Of a DNA stretch of 64,000 bases, positions 1 to 7,464 are shown in pieces. The stretch comes from Gammaproteobacteria bacterium (lineage in GTDB: Bacteria > Pseudomonadota > Gammaproteobacteria > JADZEE01). Location of the stretch: the NCBI GenBank assembly GCA_020850735.1, contig JADZEE010000136.1:90117-154116 (forward strand). The letters are read 5' to 3'. Position 1 is the stretch's first letter. Every line of letters starts with the position of its first letter. The notes under the pieces were generated by a model, which saw only the letters and a program-made list of their open reading frames with translations, was not told the DNA's origin and did not search any database. Position numbers and translations under genes: made by a program.

Positions 1-476
1 CAGGCCTTGAGGACCACGTCCGGGCTCGGCCCCGTGCGTCCCGGCAACTCGGTCCGCGCCGTGGCGCCGGTTTCGACGACCGCGCGCGCGATGGAGCGCA
101 GCAGCGCGAGATCCTCGCGGCCGAGGTGGGCGAGCTGGACGCCGACGCCATGTTCGTGCCGGCGCATGATCTGCGCGGACAGGGTGCTCGCGCGGCGCGT
201 TCCGGCCGCCCGGCCGGCCAGGAAGGTGATGCTGACCCGGGTGCCGACCGACAGCGGCTGCGGTCCGGACTCCGGTACCGGCAGACGGAAACGCAGGTAC
301 ATCCCTTCGCGCGAGATGTCCTGGATCTCGCAGTCGATCGGTTCGGTCTTTTCCGCCGTCAGGCGCGCCGGAATACGGACCTTGTGGCGGATACGGGTCC
401 GTTTGACGGTCCGTTCCCGCTCCTCCACGCCACCGATGACTATGGATCGCTCGTCCACCCTCAGTGCCCTCGCCAC
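1..476 (-). CDS. PilZ-domain protein, C-terminus cut by window edge
   Basis: This gene runs off the left end, so it is absent from the ORF track. Translation from the GTG at 476 gives about 158 residues with no stop. The N-terminus has the c-di-GMP-binding PilZ signature: an RHKVR (RxxxR) motif near residue 25, then DISREG (D/NxSxxG) about 25 residues later. A beta-rich stretch follows (MYLRFRLPVPESG). An AAAGAGGA ribosome site lies about 8 bases before the GTG, and an in-frame TAA just upstream fixes the start. PilZ proteins are c-di-GMP receptors controlling motility, polysaccharide or virulence outputs. The target cannot be told here. A GGDEF protein at 53.8-55.1 kb could be one source of the ligand, but that link is speculation. 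Confidence 0.8.
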   Translation of the reverse strand, partial: MARALRVDERSIVIGGVEERERTVKRTRIRHKVRIPARLTAEKTEPIDCEIQDISREGMYLRFRLPVPESGPQPLSVGTRVSITFLAGRAAGTRRASTLSAQIMRRHEHGVGVQLAHLGREDLALLRSIARAVVETGATARTELPGRTGPSPDVVLKA

Positions 477-548
477 GGATGCTAGTCCTCTTTAGCGTTA
501 TGTTCCAATGCGTTGTAAATCGGCCCGGTGGGGCGGGACTTGAGCGCA

Positions 549-566
549 CGGTCACGGTCGTGACCG
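549..566. promoter_or_regulatory. Perfect 18-bp palindrome, possible operator
   Basis: CGGTCACG-GT-CGTGACCG is an exact 8-bp inverted repeat with a 2-bp centre. It lies between the start of the PilZ gene and the end of korC. It is about 70 bp upstream of the PilZ start codon, where an operator could act. No T-run follows, so a terminator is unlikely. The binding protein is unknown. Confidence 0.3.
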
Positions 567-692
567 CTGCCCACGGGCGGGGCCCGCCGGGCCGGCGGTT
601 ACGGTGCCAGCGACCGGCTGGCGGGAAGCGCGGGATCGAAGCGGAATGTGGACGGGCGCGGCGGATGAAACGCCGGCCGCGACGTGACTGGT

Positions 693-1277
693 CTAGAGTA
701 CGGGCGCCGCGTGCAGTTGCGCGACCGCCGGGGTCCCGCTGCCGGCGAGCTTGCGGCCGGCGCTGAAGGCGGCGAGGTTCAGGTCCCGGAACGCGGCCGG
801 GCTCTGTGCGAGCAGGGCTTGTTCCAATACCGCCACCGGCAGGGAGCCGGCCAACGCCGCCCAGGCGCCGAGCGCGACCACGTTGGCGATCCGCTCGCTG
901 CCCAGATCGAGCGCGGTGCGGGTGAGCGCGAGCTCGTGCAGCACGTACGGTCCCACCGGTGGATCCGGGACCAGCCGCAGGTCGGCGAGCACCAGGGCGC
1001 CCTCGACCAGCAGCGGGACCGAGCGCGCGACGGCGTTCTGGTCCAGCAGCACCAGCGCGTCCAGCCGGGTGGCCAGCGGGTAGTCCACGGGCGCGTCCGC
1101 GACCACCAGATCCGCATGGCAGAATCCGCCGCGCGAGGTCGGTTCGTAGCCCTGCGACTGCGCGACATGGCGGCCGATCCCGCCGAACGCGGCACCCAGC
1201 ACGGTCGCGGCGAGGATCAGGCCCTGGCCGCCGGTACCGGCGAAGCGGATCTCGTGCCGGTACGGGAGACCGCTCAC
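693..1277 (-). CDS. korC: 2-oxoacid:ferredoxin oxidoreductase, gamma subunit
   Basis: This 194-residue protein is the gamma (CoA-binding) subunit of a pyruvate/2-oxoglutarate:ferredoxin oxidoreductase. It is recognised by FAGTGGQGLILAATVLG at the N-terminus and by SQGYEPTSRGG about 30 residues later. The ORF track merges it with an upstream shadow. The real start is the GTG at 1277, whose GTGA overlaps the korB stop, and translation begins VSGLPYRHEIRFAG. The enzyme oxidatively decarboxylates a 2-oxoacid with CoA and passes two electrons to ferredoxin. It is the last gene of the ior-kor operon. The substrate (2-oxoglutarate, pyruvate or branched-chain acids) cannot be set from sequence by eye. 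Confidence 0.88.
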   Translation of the reverse strand: MSGLPYRHEIRFAGTGGQGLILAATVLGAAFGGIGRHVAQSQGYEPTSRGGFCHADLVVADAPVDYPLATRLDALVLLDQNAVARSVPLLVEGALVLADLRLVPDPPVGPYVLHELALTRTALDLGSERIANVVALGAWAALAGSLPVAVLEQALLAQSPAAFRDLNLAAFSAGRKLAGSGTPAVAQLHAAPVL

Positions 1278-2128
1278 GATTGCCGGTTTCCCGTCGCGCC
1301 GCCCGGCTGCGCCGCGGCGACGACTTCGCGCCAGGCGGCGCCGTACTCGGCGCGATCGGTACGCGCCAGCAGCCCGGTCGGCAGGGTGTTGGGACGAAAC
1401 GGCGTCGCCACCGTGTCGCGGTAGGCATCGGGCCGCACGCCGCTCTTCTGCCGCAACACCATCTCGGGCGCGCTGCCCAGATCGTTCTTGCGGCCGTAGA
1501 CCTCGGTGCAGTCGGATATGACTTCGACGAAGGCGAAGCCGGGGTGCGCCAGGCCGTCGCGGAACAACTCCTTGAGCCTGGGCACGTGGTGCGTGACCTC
1601 GCGGGCGACGTAGCCGGCGCCGGCCGCGGTCGCGAGGGCGCAGGCGTCGAAGGCGGGCTCGACGTTGCCGCCGGGCGTGGTGGTCGTCAGCCGGCTCTCG
1701 GCGGTGGTCGGCGATACCTGTCCGCCGGTCATGCCGTAGACCTCGTTGTTCAGCAGCACGCAGGTCAGATCGAGGTTGCGCCGGCAGGCGTGGATGAGGT
1801 GATTGCCGCCGATCGCCAGGCAGTCGCCGTCGCCGGTGATGACGATGACCGTCAGATCGGGGCGGGCGAGCTTCAGGCCGGTGGCAAAGGCGAGCGGGCG
1901 GCCGTGGGTCACGTGGAAGGTACTGGCGTCGATGTAGGCGGACAGGCGCCCCGCGCAGCCGATCCCGGACACCACGGCGAGGCGGTCCCGGTCGATGCCG
2001 AGCTCGTGTACGGCCCACAGCAGGGCGCGCAGGGCGATGCCGTGGCCGCAGCCCGGACACAGGAAGTGCGGCATCAGCTCCTCGCGCAGGTAGCTGCGGA
2101 CGTCGAATGCGGACGCGCTATCGAGCAT
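1274..2128 (-). CDS. korB: 2-oxoacid:ferredoxin oxidoreductase, beta (TPP) subunit
   Basis: This 284-residue beta subunit binds thiamine diphosphate and the proximal iron-sulfur cluster. It has FLCPGCGHG near residue 22, GDGDCLAIGGNHLIHA near residue 100 for the Mg-TPP pyrophosphate, and NNEVYGMTGGQ after it. These are typical of KorB/VorB-type subunits of about 280-300 residues. The ATG at 2128 overlaps the end of korA by 11 bp, and its stop overlaps the korC GTG. It should form the catalytic core with KorA. The cysteines of the CPGC motif and a later cysteine are expected cluster ligands. Whole-enzyme activity needs a ferredoxin-type delta domain, found here fused to IorB. Confidence 0.92.
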   Translation of the reverse strand: MLDSASAFDVRSYLREELMPHFLCPGCGHGIALRALLWAVHELGIDRDRLAVVSGIGCAGRLSAYIDASTFHVTHGRPLAFATGLKLARPDLTVIVITGDGDCLAIGGNHLIHACRRNLDLTCVLLNNEVYGMTGGQVSPTTAESRLTTTTPGGNVEPAFDACALATAAGAGYVAREVTHHVPRLKELFRDGLAHPGFAFVEVISDCTEVYGRKNDLGSAPEMVLRQKSGVRPDAYRDTVATPFRPNTLPTGLLARTDRAEYGAAWREVVAAAQPGGATGNRQS

Positions 2129-3278
2129 GGACCAGTTCCTCGATCCGGGTGGCGATGGTGGCCGGCGTGATCGGCTCGCCGTTGAGCCGGTTGATCCCCG
2201 TCACGCGCGGCCCGCTCCGGCACACGCGTTCGACCTCCAGGCGCAGCTGGCCGGCGTTGAGCTCCGGCACCAGCACTGCGCGGGCAGCGGCGGCGGCCAC
2301 CGCCAGTTGCCGTTCCGGAAACGGCCACAGCGTGATCGGCCGGAACAATCCGGCGCGGATGCCGCGTGCCCGCGCCTCGGTCACGGCGCGGCGCGCCGCG
2401 CGCGCACACACGCCGATCGCGACGACCAGCACTTCGGCGTCGTCCGCGTGCACCGTCTCGAAGGCGTCGACGGTATCGCGATGGTGGTCGATCTTGCCGA
2501 GCAGCCGGCCGAGCACGCGATCGGCCGTGTCCGGATCCTGGGTCGGGAAGCCGTGCTCGGCATGCACCAGACCGGTGGTATGACAGCGCAGCCCGTCACC
2601 GGGTCGCGGCATGGCCGGTACACCGTCAGCGCCGGCTGCGTAGGGAGCGAAGCCGGGCGTAGCCCCCGCCGCGCTGCGGCGATCGATCGTGACCAACTCG
2701 TGCGCAGCGGGGAGCAACACCGATTCGGACAGCTGCGCAATGGCCTGGTCGTAGAGCACGAGCACGGGAGTGCGACACAGCTCGGCCAGATTGAAGGCGC
2801 GCACGGTCTGCGCGAAGATCTCACCGACCGAGGCCGGCGCGAGCGCGATGGTCGGATAGTCCCCGTGGCTGCCCCAGCGTGCCTGCATGAGATCGCCCTG
2901 CGACGGGCGCGTCGGCATGCCGGTCGACGGACCGCCGCGCATCACGTCGACGATCACGCAGGGGATCTCGGCGCCGGCGGCGTAGCCGAGATTCTCCTGT
3001 TTCAGCGAAAAGCCCGGTCCGCTGGTCGCGGTCATCGCCTTGACGCCACCCATGGATGCACCGATGACCGCGGCCATCGACGCGATCTCGTCTTCCATCT
3101 GGATGAACACGCCGCCCACCTTCGGCAGCTCGCGCGCCAGCACTTCGGCGATCTCCGACGACGGCGTGATCGGGTAGCCGGCGAAAAATCGACAGCCCGC
3201 GGCAATCGCGCCGAGCGCGCAGGCACGGTTGCCCGACAGCAGCCGGGCCGGTGCCGGCTCGGCAACGACCGCGCTCAC
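2118..3278 (-). CDS. korA: 2-oxoacid:ferredoxin oxidoreductase, alpha subunit
   Basis: This 386-residue alpha subunit has the pyrimidine-binding domain signature GYPITPSSEIAEVLA near the N-terminus and TATSGPGFSLKQEN about 55 residues later. Those are hallmarks of KorA/PorA. The ORF track starts 56 codons too early. The GTG at 3278 (VSAVVAEPAPARL) is preferred because its GTGA overlaps the stop of the preceding iorB-korD gene, like the other junctions of this operon. It pairs with KorB to bind TPP. In anaerobic aromatic degraders such as Thauera, a KorAB enzyme regenerates reduced ferredoxin for benzoyl-CoA reductase. A similar job is inferred here because of the neighbouring hydroxybenzoyl-CoA reductase genes. 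Confidence 0.92.
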   Translation of the reverse strand: MSAVVAEPAPARLLSGNRACALGAIAAGCRFFAGYPITPSSEIAEVLARELPKVGGVFIQMEDEIASMAAVIGASMGGVKAMTATSGPGFSLKQENLGYAAGAEIPCVIVDVMRGGPSTGMPTRPSQGDLMQARWGSHGDYPTIALAPASVGEIFAQTVRAFNLAELCRTPVLVLYDQAIAQLSESVLLPAAHELVTIDRRSAAGATPGFAPYAAGADGVPAMPRPGDGLRCHTTGLVHAEHGFPTQDPDTADRVLGRLLGKIDHHRDTVDAFETVHADDAEVLVVAIGVCARAARRAVTEARARGIRAGLFRPITLWPFPERQLAVAAAAARAVLVPELNAGQLRLEVERVCRSGPRVTGINRLNGEPITPATIATRIEELVHAR

Positions 3279-4198
3279 GTGGTGGCCTCCACGTGCACGC
3301 GGATGGCGAAATCCGGGCACAGCCATTCGCACAGCCGGCAGCCGGTGCAGGCCGCCGGATCGCTGAGCTCGACGATACGGTCGGCGTTCAGACTCAGGCA
3401 GCGTTCCGGACACAGCTTCACGCAGATGTCGCAGCTCTTGCACCATGCCGGCGTGATTTCGACGCGGATGGCGGGCGGCGCCTGCGGCTGCGCGGCCGCT
3501 ACGGGCGCCGCCGGCTCAGGCCGGTGCCCGCGCACGCGTTCCTCCTCCACGTGGGCGCGGCCGCGGCGGAACGCCTCGAGGTTGACCGCAACCGTTTTCG
3601 GTGGCACGGCGGCCGCGATGACGGCTTCCCAGTCGGCGGCGGCGAAGTCGAGCGCGGTGGACAGTGCGCCCAGCAGCACCGTGTTGGCGGCGCGATCATT
3701 GCCCAGCGCGGCGGCCACACTGGTCGCGTCGAAAGCGTAGCCCTCGCCGACGTGTGCGAGCGCTTCGGGGAGTGACTCGCCGGAGTAGCGCAGCGACGCG
3801 CCGGGGCGGCGATCCAGACACGCGAACGGCGGCACGATGCGCCTGGTGTCGCAGATGAAGATGCCGTGCACCGGCTTCAGGTGGCCCAGCCAGCGCAGGC
3901 CCTCCGCCCACTCCAGCGCGACCAGTACGTCGGCCTCGCCGCGCGGGATGGTCGGCGACCAGACTTCGCGCCCGTAGCGCACGTGGCTGAAGACCGGGCC
4001 GCCGCGCTTGGCCATGCCGTGGACTTCGCTCTGTTTCACGGCGTCGCCGCGTTGCCGGCACAACTCCGCCAGCACCTTGGAGATCATGATGACACCCTGG
4101 CCGCCCACGCCGGCGATCAGCACGTTCACCGTTGCGCGCGCCGTGTCCGGGCGCGGCGCCGGCGCAGTCGCTTCGGCAAGGCCCGGTGCACTGTTCAC
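3275..4198 (-). CDS. iorB: Indolepyruvate ferredoxin oxidoreductase subunit IorB fused to a KorD-type ferredoxin
   Basis: The 307-residue protein has two parts. Residues about 24-215 are an IorB/gamma-type domain (NVLIAGVGGQGVIMISKVL, then SEVHGMAKRGGPVFS). After a proline/alanine linker, residues about 244-307 form a ferredoxin with two [4Fe-4S] motifs, CKSCDICVKLCP and CTGCRLCEWLCP. The ferredoxin closely resembles the delta subunit KorD, and it lies exactly where korD would precede korA. Known IorB proteins are usually about 200 residues without this tail. The GTG at 4198 overlaps the iorA stop (GTGA). A second GTG 23 codons later is possible. Role: complete the arylpyruvate oxidoreductase, and probably carry electrons for both enzymes. 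Confidence 0.87.
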   Translation of the reverse strand: MNSAPGLAEATAPAPRPDTARATVNVLIAGVGGQGVIMISKVLAELCRQRGDAVKQSEVHGMAKRGGPVFSHVRYGREVWSPTIPRGEADVLVALEWAEGLRWLGHLKPVHGIFICDTRRIVPPFACLDRRPGASLRYSGESLPEALAHVGEGYAFDATSVAAALGNDRAANTVLLGALSTALDFAAADWEAVIAAAVPPKTVAVNLEAFRRGRAHVEEERVRGHRPEPAAPVAAAQPQAPPAIRVEITPAWCKSCDICVKLCPERCLSLNADRIVELSDPAACTGCRLCEWLCPDFAIRVHVEATT

Positions 4199-6006
4199 TG
4201 GACCACCGGCACGATGCAGTCCATGGCGCAGACCTGCGCGCACAGGGTGCAGCCTATGCACGCCGAGGCATCGATGTGAACTTTGTGGCGGCCCTCGAAG
4301 CGGGCATCGCTCCAGGTCAGCGCGGGGCAACCGAGATTCATGCATGCCTGGCAGGCGTTACAGTTCGCTTCCTGTACGGCCAGGGCGGGGCCTTTGATCT
4401 TCACGGGGTCCAGCACGCACGGGCGGTTGGAAATGATCACGGCGACGCCCTTGTGGGTCGTGGCTTCGCGCAGCGACTGAAACATCGCCGCGACGTCGTA
4501 GGAATCGACCGTCCGCACCCAGTCCACGCCCAGCGCCCGCACCAGCGGTTCGTACTCCACGCGCCGGGTCGTTTCGCCGCGCAGCGTGCGGCCGGTGCCG
4601 GGGTGATCCTGGCCGCCGGTCATGGCCGTGATCTGGTTGTCGAGCAGTACCACGGTGATGTCGGCCTGGTTGTAGACGGCGTCGAGCAATGCGGGTATGC
4701 CGCTGTGCAGAAACGTGGAGTCACCGATGGTCGCGACGACCGGACGCGGCTCGCCGGCTTTGGCCATACCGATCGCGTTGCCGATGGACGAACCCATGGA
4801 TACGACGGTGTCGATTGCCCGCAACGGCGGCAGGCAGGCCAGGGTGTAGCAACCGATGTCGCCCGCGATGCGCGCGTCGACGCCGCGCAGCGCCATGTAA
4901 CTCGTCATGTGCGGGCAGCCGGCACACAGCACCGGTGGTCGCACCAGCGGTTCCGGAGCCCAGCCGGGCGCGGCGCCCGGAGCGTCCAGCACACCCGCCC
5001 GCGCGAGTCCGTCGCGCAGCAGCTCGGTGGACAGCTCGCCCACGCGCGGGAACCACGCCTTGCCCTCGACCGCGAGACCGAGCGCACGGACTTCCTTTTC
5101 GATGACCGGTTCGAGCTCCTCGACCACGAATACCCGCTCGACCGACTCGCAGAACGCCCGGATGGCGCCGGCCGGCAGCGGCCAGGTCGCGCCCAGCTTC
5201 AGCACGCTCGCCCGCGGCAGCACCTCCTTCACGTAGGCATAACAGGTGCCCGCGGTGATCACGCCGATCTTTGCGTCGCCGGGTTCGCGGCGCGTCAGCT
5301 CGGCGTCTTCCAGCCACGCCTGCAGCTTGCTTTCGCGTTCGATCATGAGCGGATGACGGGTCCGGGCGTTGGCGGGGATCATCACGTTCTTGCGCACGTC
5401 GTCGACGAAGCCGCGTGACTGCGGTTCGATCCGCGTGCCGGTGCGCACGGGGCTGCGCGTATGCGACAGGCGCGTGGTGCCGCGGACGATCACGGGTGTG
5501 TCGAAGCGCTCGGACAGCTCGAACGCGAGCCGGGTGTAGTGCAGCGCCTCCTGCGCGTCGGCCGGCTCGAGCACCGGGACACAGGCGAGCTGTGCGAACA
5601 GCCGCGTATCCTGCTCGTTCTGCGAGCTGTGTATGCCGGGATCGTCGCACACGACCAGCACCAGGCCGGCGTTGACGCCGATGTAGGTCTGCGACATGAG
5701 AGCGTCGGCCGCGACGTTGAGACCGACGTGCTTCATGGCCGCGAGCGCGCGCCGCCCGGCGAACGACGCGCCGATGGCCACGTCCAGCGCCACCTTTTCG
5801 TTGGTGGACCACTGCGCGTGCAGATCGTCGGCCGGATAACGGGCCAGGCTCTCGAGGATCTCGGTGCTCGGGGTGCCCGGATAGGCGGCGGCAACGCGCA
5901 CGCCTGCCTCCCAGGCGCCCCGCGCGATCGCCTCGTTGCCGGTCAAGGACCGCAAGTCCTCCCTGGCCCGACCGCGCGGGCGCAGTGTCTCCGGTTCCGC
6001 TTGCAT
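4195..6006 (-). CDS. iorA: Indolepyruvate (arylpyruvate):ferredoxin oxidoreductase, alpha subunit
   Basis: This 603-residue IorA carries an N-terminal pyrimidine-type domain (LTGNEAIARGAWEAG, YPGTPSTEILE) and a TPP-binding half (CAGCPHMTSY, GDSTFLHSGIPALLDA, DNQITAMTGGQDHPGTG). Its C-terminal ferredoxin has two cysteine groups, CNACQACMNLGCP and CIGCTLCAQVC. Family members convert indolepyruvate or phenylpyruvate plus CoA to arylacetyl-CoA, CO2 and reduced ferredoxin, and they are oxygen sensitive. It is the first gene of the operon. The ATG at 6006 follows a G-rich site. An FNR-type box and -10 element lie about 63-111 bp upstream. In context it would feed aromatic amino-acid carbon into arylacetyl-CoA pathways. 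Confidence 0.92.
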   Translation of the reverse strand: MQAEPETLRPRGRAREDLRSLTGNEAIARGAWEAGVRVAAAYPGTPSTEILESLARYPADDLHAQWSTNEKVALDVAIGASFAGRRALAAMKHVGLNVAADALMSQTYIGVNAGLVLVVCDDPGIHSSQNEQDTRLFAQLACVPVLEPADAQEALHYTRLAFELSERFDTPVIVRGTTRLSHTRSPVRTGTRIEPQSRGFVDDVRKNVMIPANARTRHPLMIERESKLQAWLEDAELTRREPGDAKIGVITAGTCYAYVKEVLPRASVLKLGATWPLPAGAIRAFCESVERVFVVEELEPVIEKEVRALGLAVEGKAWFPRVGELSTELLRDGLARAGVLDAPGAAPGWAPEPLVRPPVLCAGCPHMTSYMALRGVDARIAGDIGCYTLACLPPLRAIDTVVSMGSSIGNAIGMAKAGEPRPVVATIGDSTFLHSGIPALLDAVYNQADITVVLLDNQITAMTGGQDHPGTGRTLRGETTRRVEYEPLVRALGVDWVRTVDSYDVAAMFQSLREATTHKGVAVIISNRPCVLDPVKIKGPALAVQEANCNACQACMNLGCPALTWSDARFEGRHKVHIDASACIGCTLCAQVCAMDCIVPVVQ

Positions 6007-6076
6007 TCAGCCCCCGTCGCCTGCGTGAATCAACTGCGCGCAGGCGCCCGCTCAGGGATCCCGCACATGAATCGCG

Positions 6077-6117
6077 ATCTTAGTCCGGGCGATCCCCGCG
6101 TCTTTGATGCAAATCAA
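6077..6117 (-). promoter_or_regulatory. FNR/Anr-type class II promoter of the ior-kor operon
   Basis: TTGAT-GCAA-ATCAA at 6104-6117 matches the FNR/Anr consensus (TTGAT-N4-ATCAA) at all ten positions. On the minus strand a TAAGAT -10 element sits at 6082-6077. A start site about 8 bases further (near 6069) puts the centre of the box at about -41.5, the class II activator position. The leader to the iorA ATG would be about 62 nucleotides. This is what is expected for oxygen-labile ferredoxin oxidoreductases switched on without oxygen. Confidence 0.7.
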
Positions 6118-6230
6118 ACGCTTCGGGCACCGGTGGCGCGCGCGGCACGGGCCCTGCCCGGGTCCGGATCGCCGGTCCCGGCGGTCGCTCCGACAGAACT
6201 CCCCGGGGCGGCCGGGCGACACGACCGGAC

Positions 6231-6260
6231 TTGCCGCCCGCAGGTCGGACCGGCTATAAT
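6231..6260 (+). promoter_or_regulatory. Sigma-70 promoter for tetR-hcrCAB
   Basis: A perfect TATAAT at 6255-6260 is preceded 18 bp upstream by TTGCCG (four of six matches to TTGACA). The expected start site is at about 6266-6269, which is essentially the ATG of the tetR gene at 6269. No Shine-Dalgarno sequence precedes that ATG, so the transcript may be leaderless. Confidence 0.6.
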
Positions 6261-6261
6261 T

Positions 6262-6296
6262 TCGAACGATGGTTCAAACTTTGAACGAAAATTCGA
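6262..6296. promoter_or_regulatory. Two-shelled palindromic operator over the tetR start
   Basis: GTTCAAA-C-TTTGAAC (6272-6286) is a perfect 7+1+7 palindrome. Around the same centre, TCGAA (6262-6266) and TTCGA (6292-6296) form a second matching pair, giving 35 bp of dyad symmetry. It overlaps the predicted start site and the first codons of the TetR gene. Negative autoregulation by the encoded repressor is the simplest reading. Confidence 0.55.
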
Positions 6297-6946
6297 CCAG
6301 ATTCGCCTCGGCTCGTGTACAGCGACGCAACGAGGAGCGCCGGCTGGGTATCCTCCGGGCGGCCTCGCGGGTCTTTCGGAGACGGGGCTTTATCGCCGCA
6401 GGTATGCGCGAGATCGCCGAAGAAGCCGGTATTTCACCGGGAAATCTCTACCATTATTTCAAGGGTAAGGATGCCATCCTGTATTTCTGCCAGGACCGTA
6501 CCCTGGTGCGCATGCAGGCCGCGCTCGACGCTGCGCCGGCGGCCGGCGGCACCGTCGCCGACCAGGTGGCAGCGGTGATCCGCGCGCACGTGCAGTGCAT
6601 GCTCGACGAGTTCGAGGGCGCGACTGCGCATCTGGAGCTGGACGCGCTGCCCGAAGCGCTGCGTCTGCCCCTGGTCGAGCGCCGCGACCGCTACGAGCGA
6701 TCCCTGCGAGCCCTCATCGCCGGCGGTGTCGCCAGCGGTGAGCTCCCGCCATGCGACGCCGCGCTCGTGACCCGGGCGATGCTGGGCGCCATCAACTGGA
6801 GCGCCCGCTGGTACCGTTCCGACGGCCCGCAGACGGTCGACGACGTCGCCGCCGGACTCGCGGATTATCTGGTGCGCGGCCTCGTCGCGCCGGCCAGGAT
6901 CACGGCCACGCCCGCGCGCGTGGCGCATTCAGGAGGTCGTTCATGA
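6269..6946 (+). CDS. TetR/AcrR family transcriptional regulator
   Basis: This 225-residue repressor has an N-terminal helix-turn-helix at about residues 24-70 (ILRAASRVFRRRGF, then MREIAEEAGISPGNLYHYF). The C-terminal ligand-binding half is of the TetR type. It is the first gene of an apparent tetR-hcrC-hcrA-hcrB operon and overlaps hcrC by an ATGA. The ATG at 6269 lies 8 bases after a TATAAT box with no ribosome site, so it may start a leaderless message. The next in-frame alternative is the TTG at 6281. A palindrome spans the start. It probably senses a CoA thioester or aromatic compound handled by the downstream reductase; that is inference from context. It diverges from the ior-kor operon and might also act there. 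Confidence 0.9.
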   Translation: MVQTLNENSTRFASARVQRRNEERRLGILRAASRVFRRRGFIAAGMREIAEEAGISPGNLYHYFKGKDAILYFCQDRTLVRMQAALDAAPAAGGTVADQVAAVIRAHVQCMLDEFEGATAHLELDALPEALRLPLVERRDRYERSLRALIAGGVASGELPPCDAALVTRAMLGAINWSARWYRSDGPQTVDDVAAGLADYLVRGLVAPARITATPARVAHSGGRS

Positions 6947-7464
6947 GTGAATCCACGTCCGCGGCGCCGTCGCGCAGCAATGTCCACAGGGTGCTGCGGG
7001 TCAACGGCGAAGACCTGCCGGTATCGTTCGCGCCCTACAAGACCCTGCTCGAGGTTCTGCGCGAAGACCTCGCGCTGACCGGCACCAAGCACGGCTGCGA
7101 GCTCGGCGAATGCGGTGCCTGTGCGGTGCTGGTCGATGGTCAGCCCCTGCTCGCCTGCCTGCTGCTGGCGATCGAGTGCGAGGGCCGCGACATCGCCACC
7201 GTGGAGGGTCTTGCCGACGGTCCCGATCTGCACCCGCTGCAGACAGCCTTCGCCGATCTCGGCGGCGCGCAGTGCGGTTACTGCACACCCGGCATCCTCA
7301 TGACCGCCAAGGCGCTGCTCGACGACGATCCGGATCCGGACCGCGAGCGCATACGTGAAGCGCTGTCGGGGAATCTGTGCCGCTGCACCGGCTACCAGCA
7401 GATCTTCGAGTCGGTCGAACGGGCGGCACAGGAGCTGCGCGAGACCGGGGAGGCAGGCCGATGA
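6943..7464 (+). CDS. hcrC: 4-hydroxybenzoyl-CoA reductase-type [2Fe-2S] subunit
   Basis: This 173-residue small subunit belongs to the xanthine oxidase family. It binds two [2Fe-2S] clusters: the plant-type one through C52, C57, C60 and C72 (CELGECGAC), the second through C111, C114, C146 and C148 (CGYC, CRC). The start is the ATG at 6943 behind AGGAGG, overlapping the tetR stop. The ORF-track start at 6751 is inside tetR. It passes electrons between the FAD subunit and the molybdenum centre. The general family also contains xanthine, CO and aldehyde dehydrogenases. The HCR assignment rests on the partner subunit HcrB. Confidence 0.88.
   Translation: MSESTSAAPSRSNVHRVLRVNGEDLPVSFAPYKTLLEVLREDLALTGTKHGCELGECGACAVLVDGQPLLACLLLAIECEGRDIATVEGLADGPDLHPLQTAFADLGGAQCGYCTPGILMTAKALLDDDPDPDRERIREALSGNLCRCTGYQQIFESVERAAQELRETGEAGR

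Noticed and set aside
7-495. Plus-strand ORF of 162 residues at the left end
   Set aside because: It is a shadow of the partial PilZ gene on the minus strand, which has the RxxxR and DxSxxG motifs, a ribosome site and normal coding bias.
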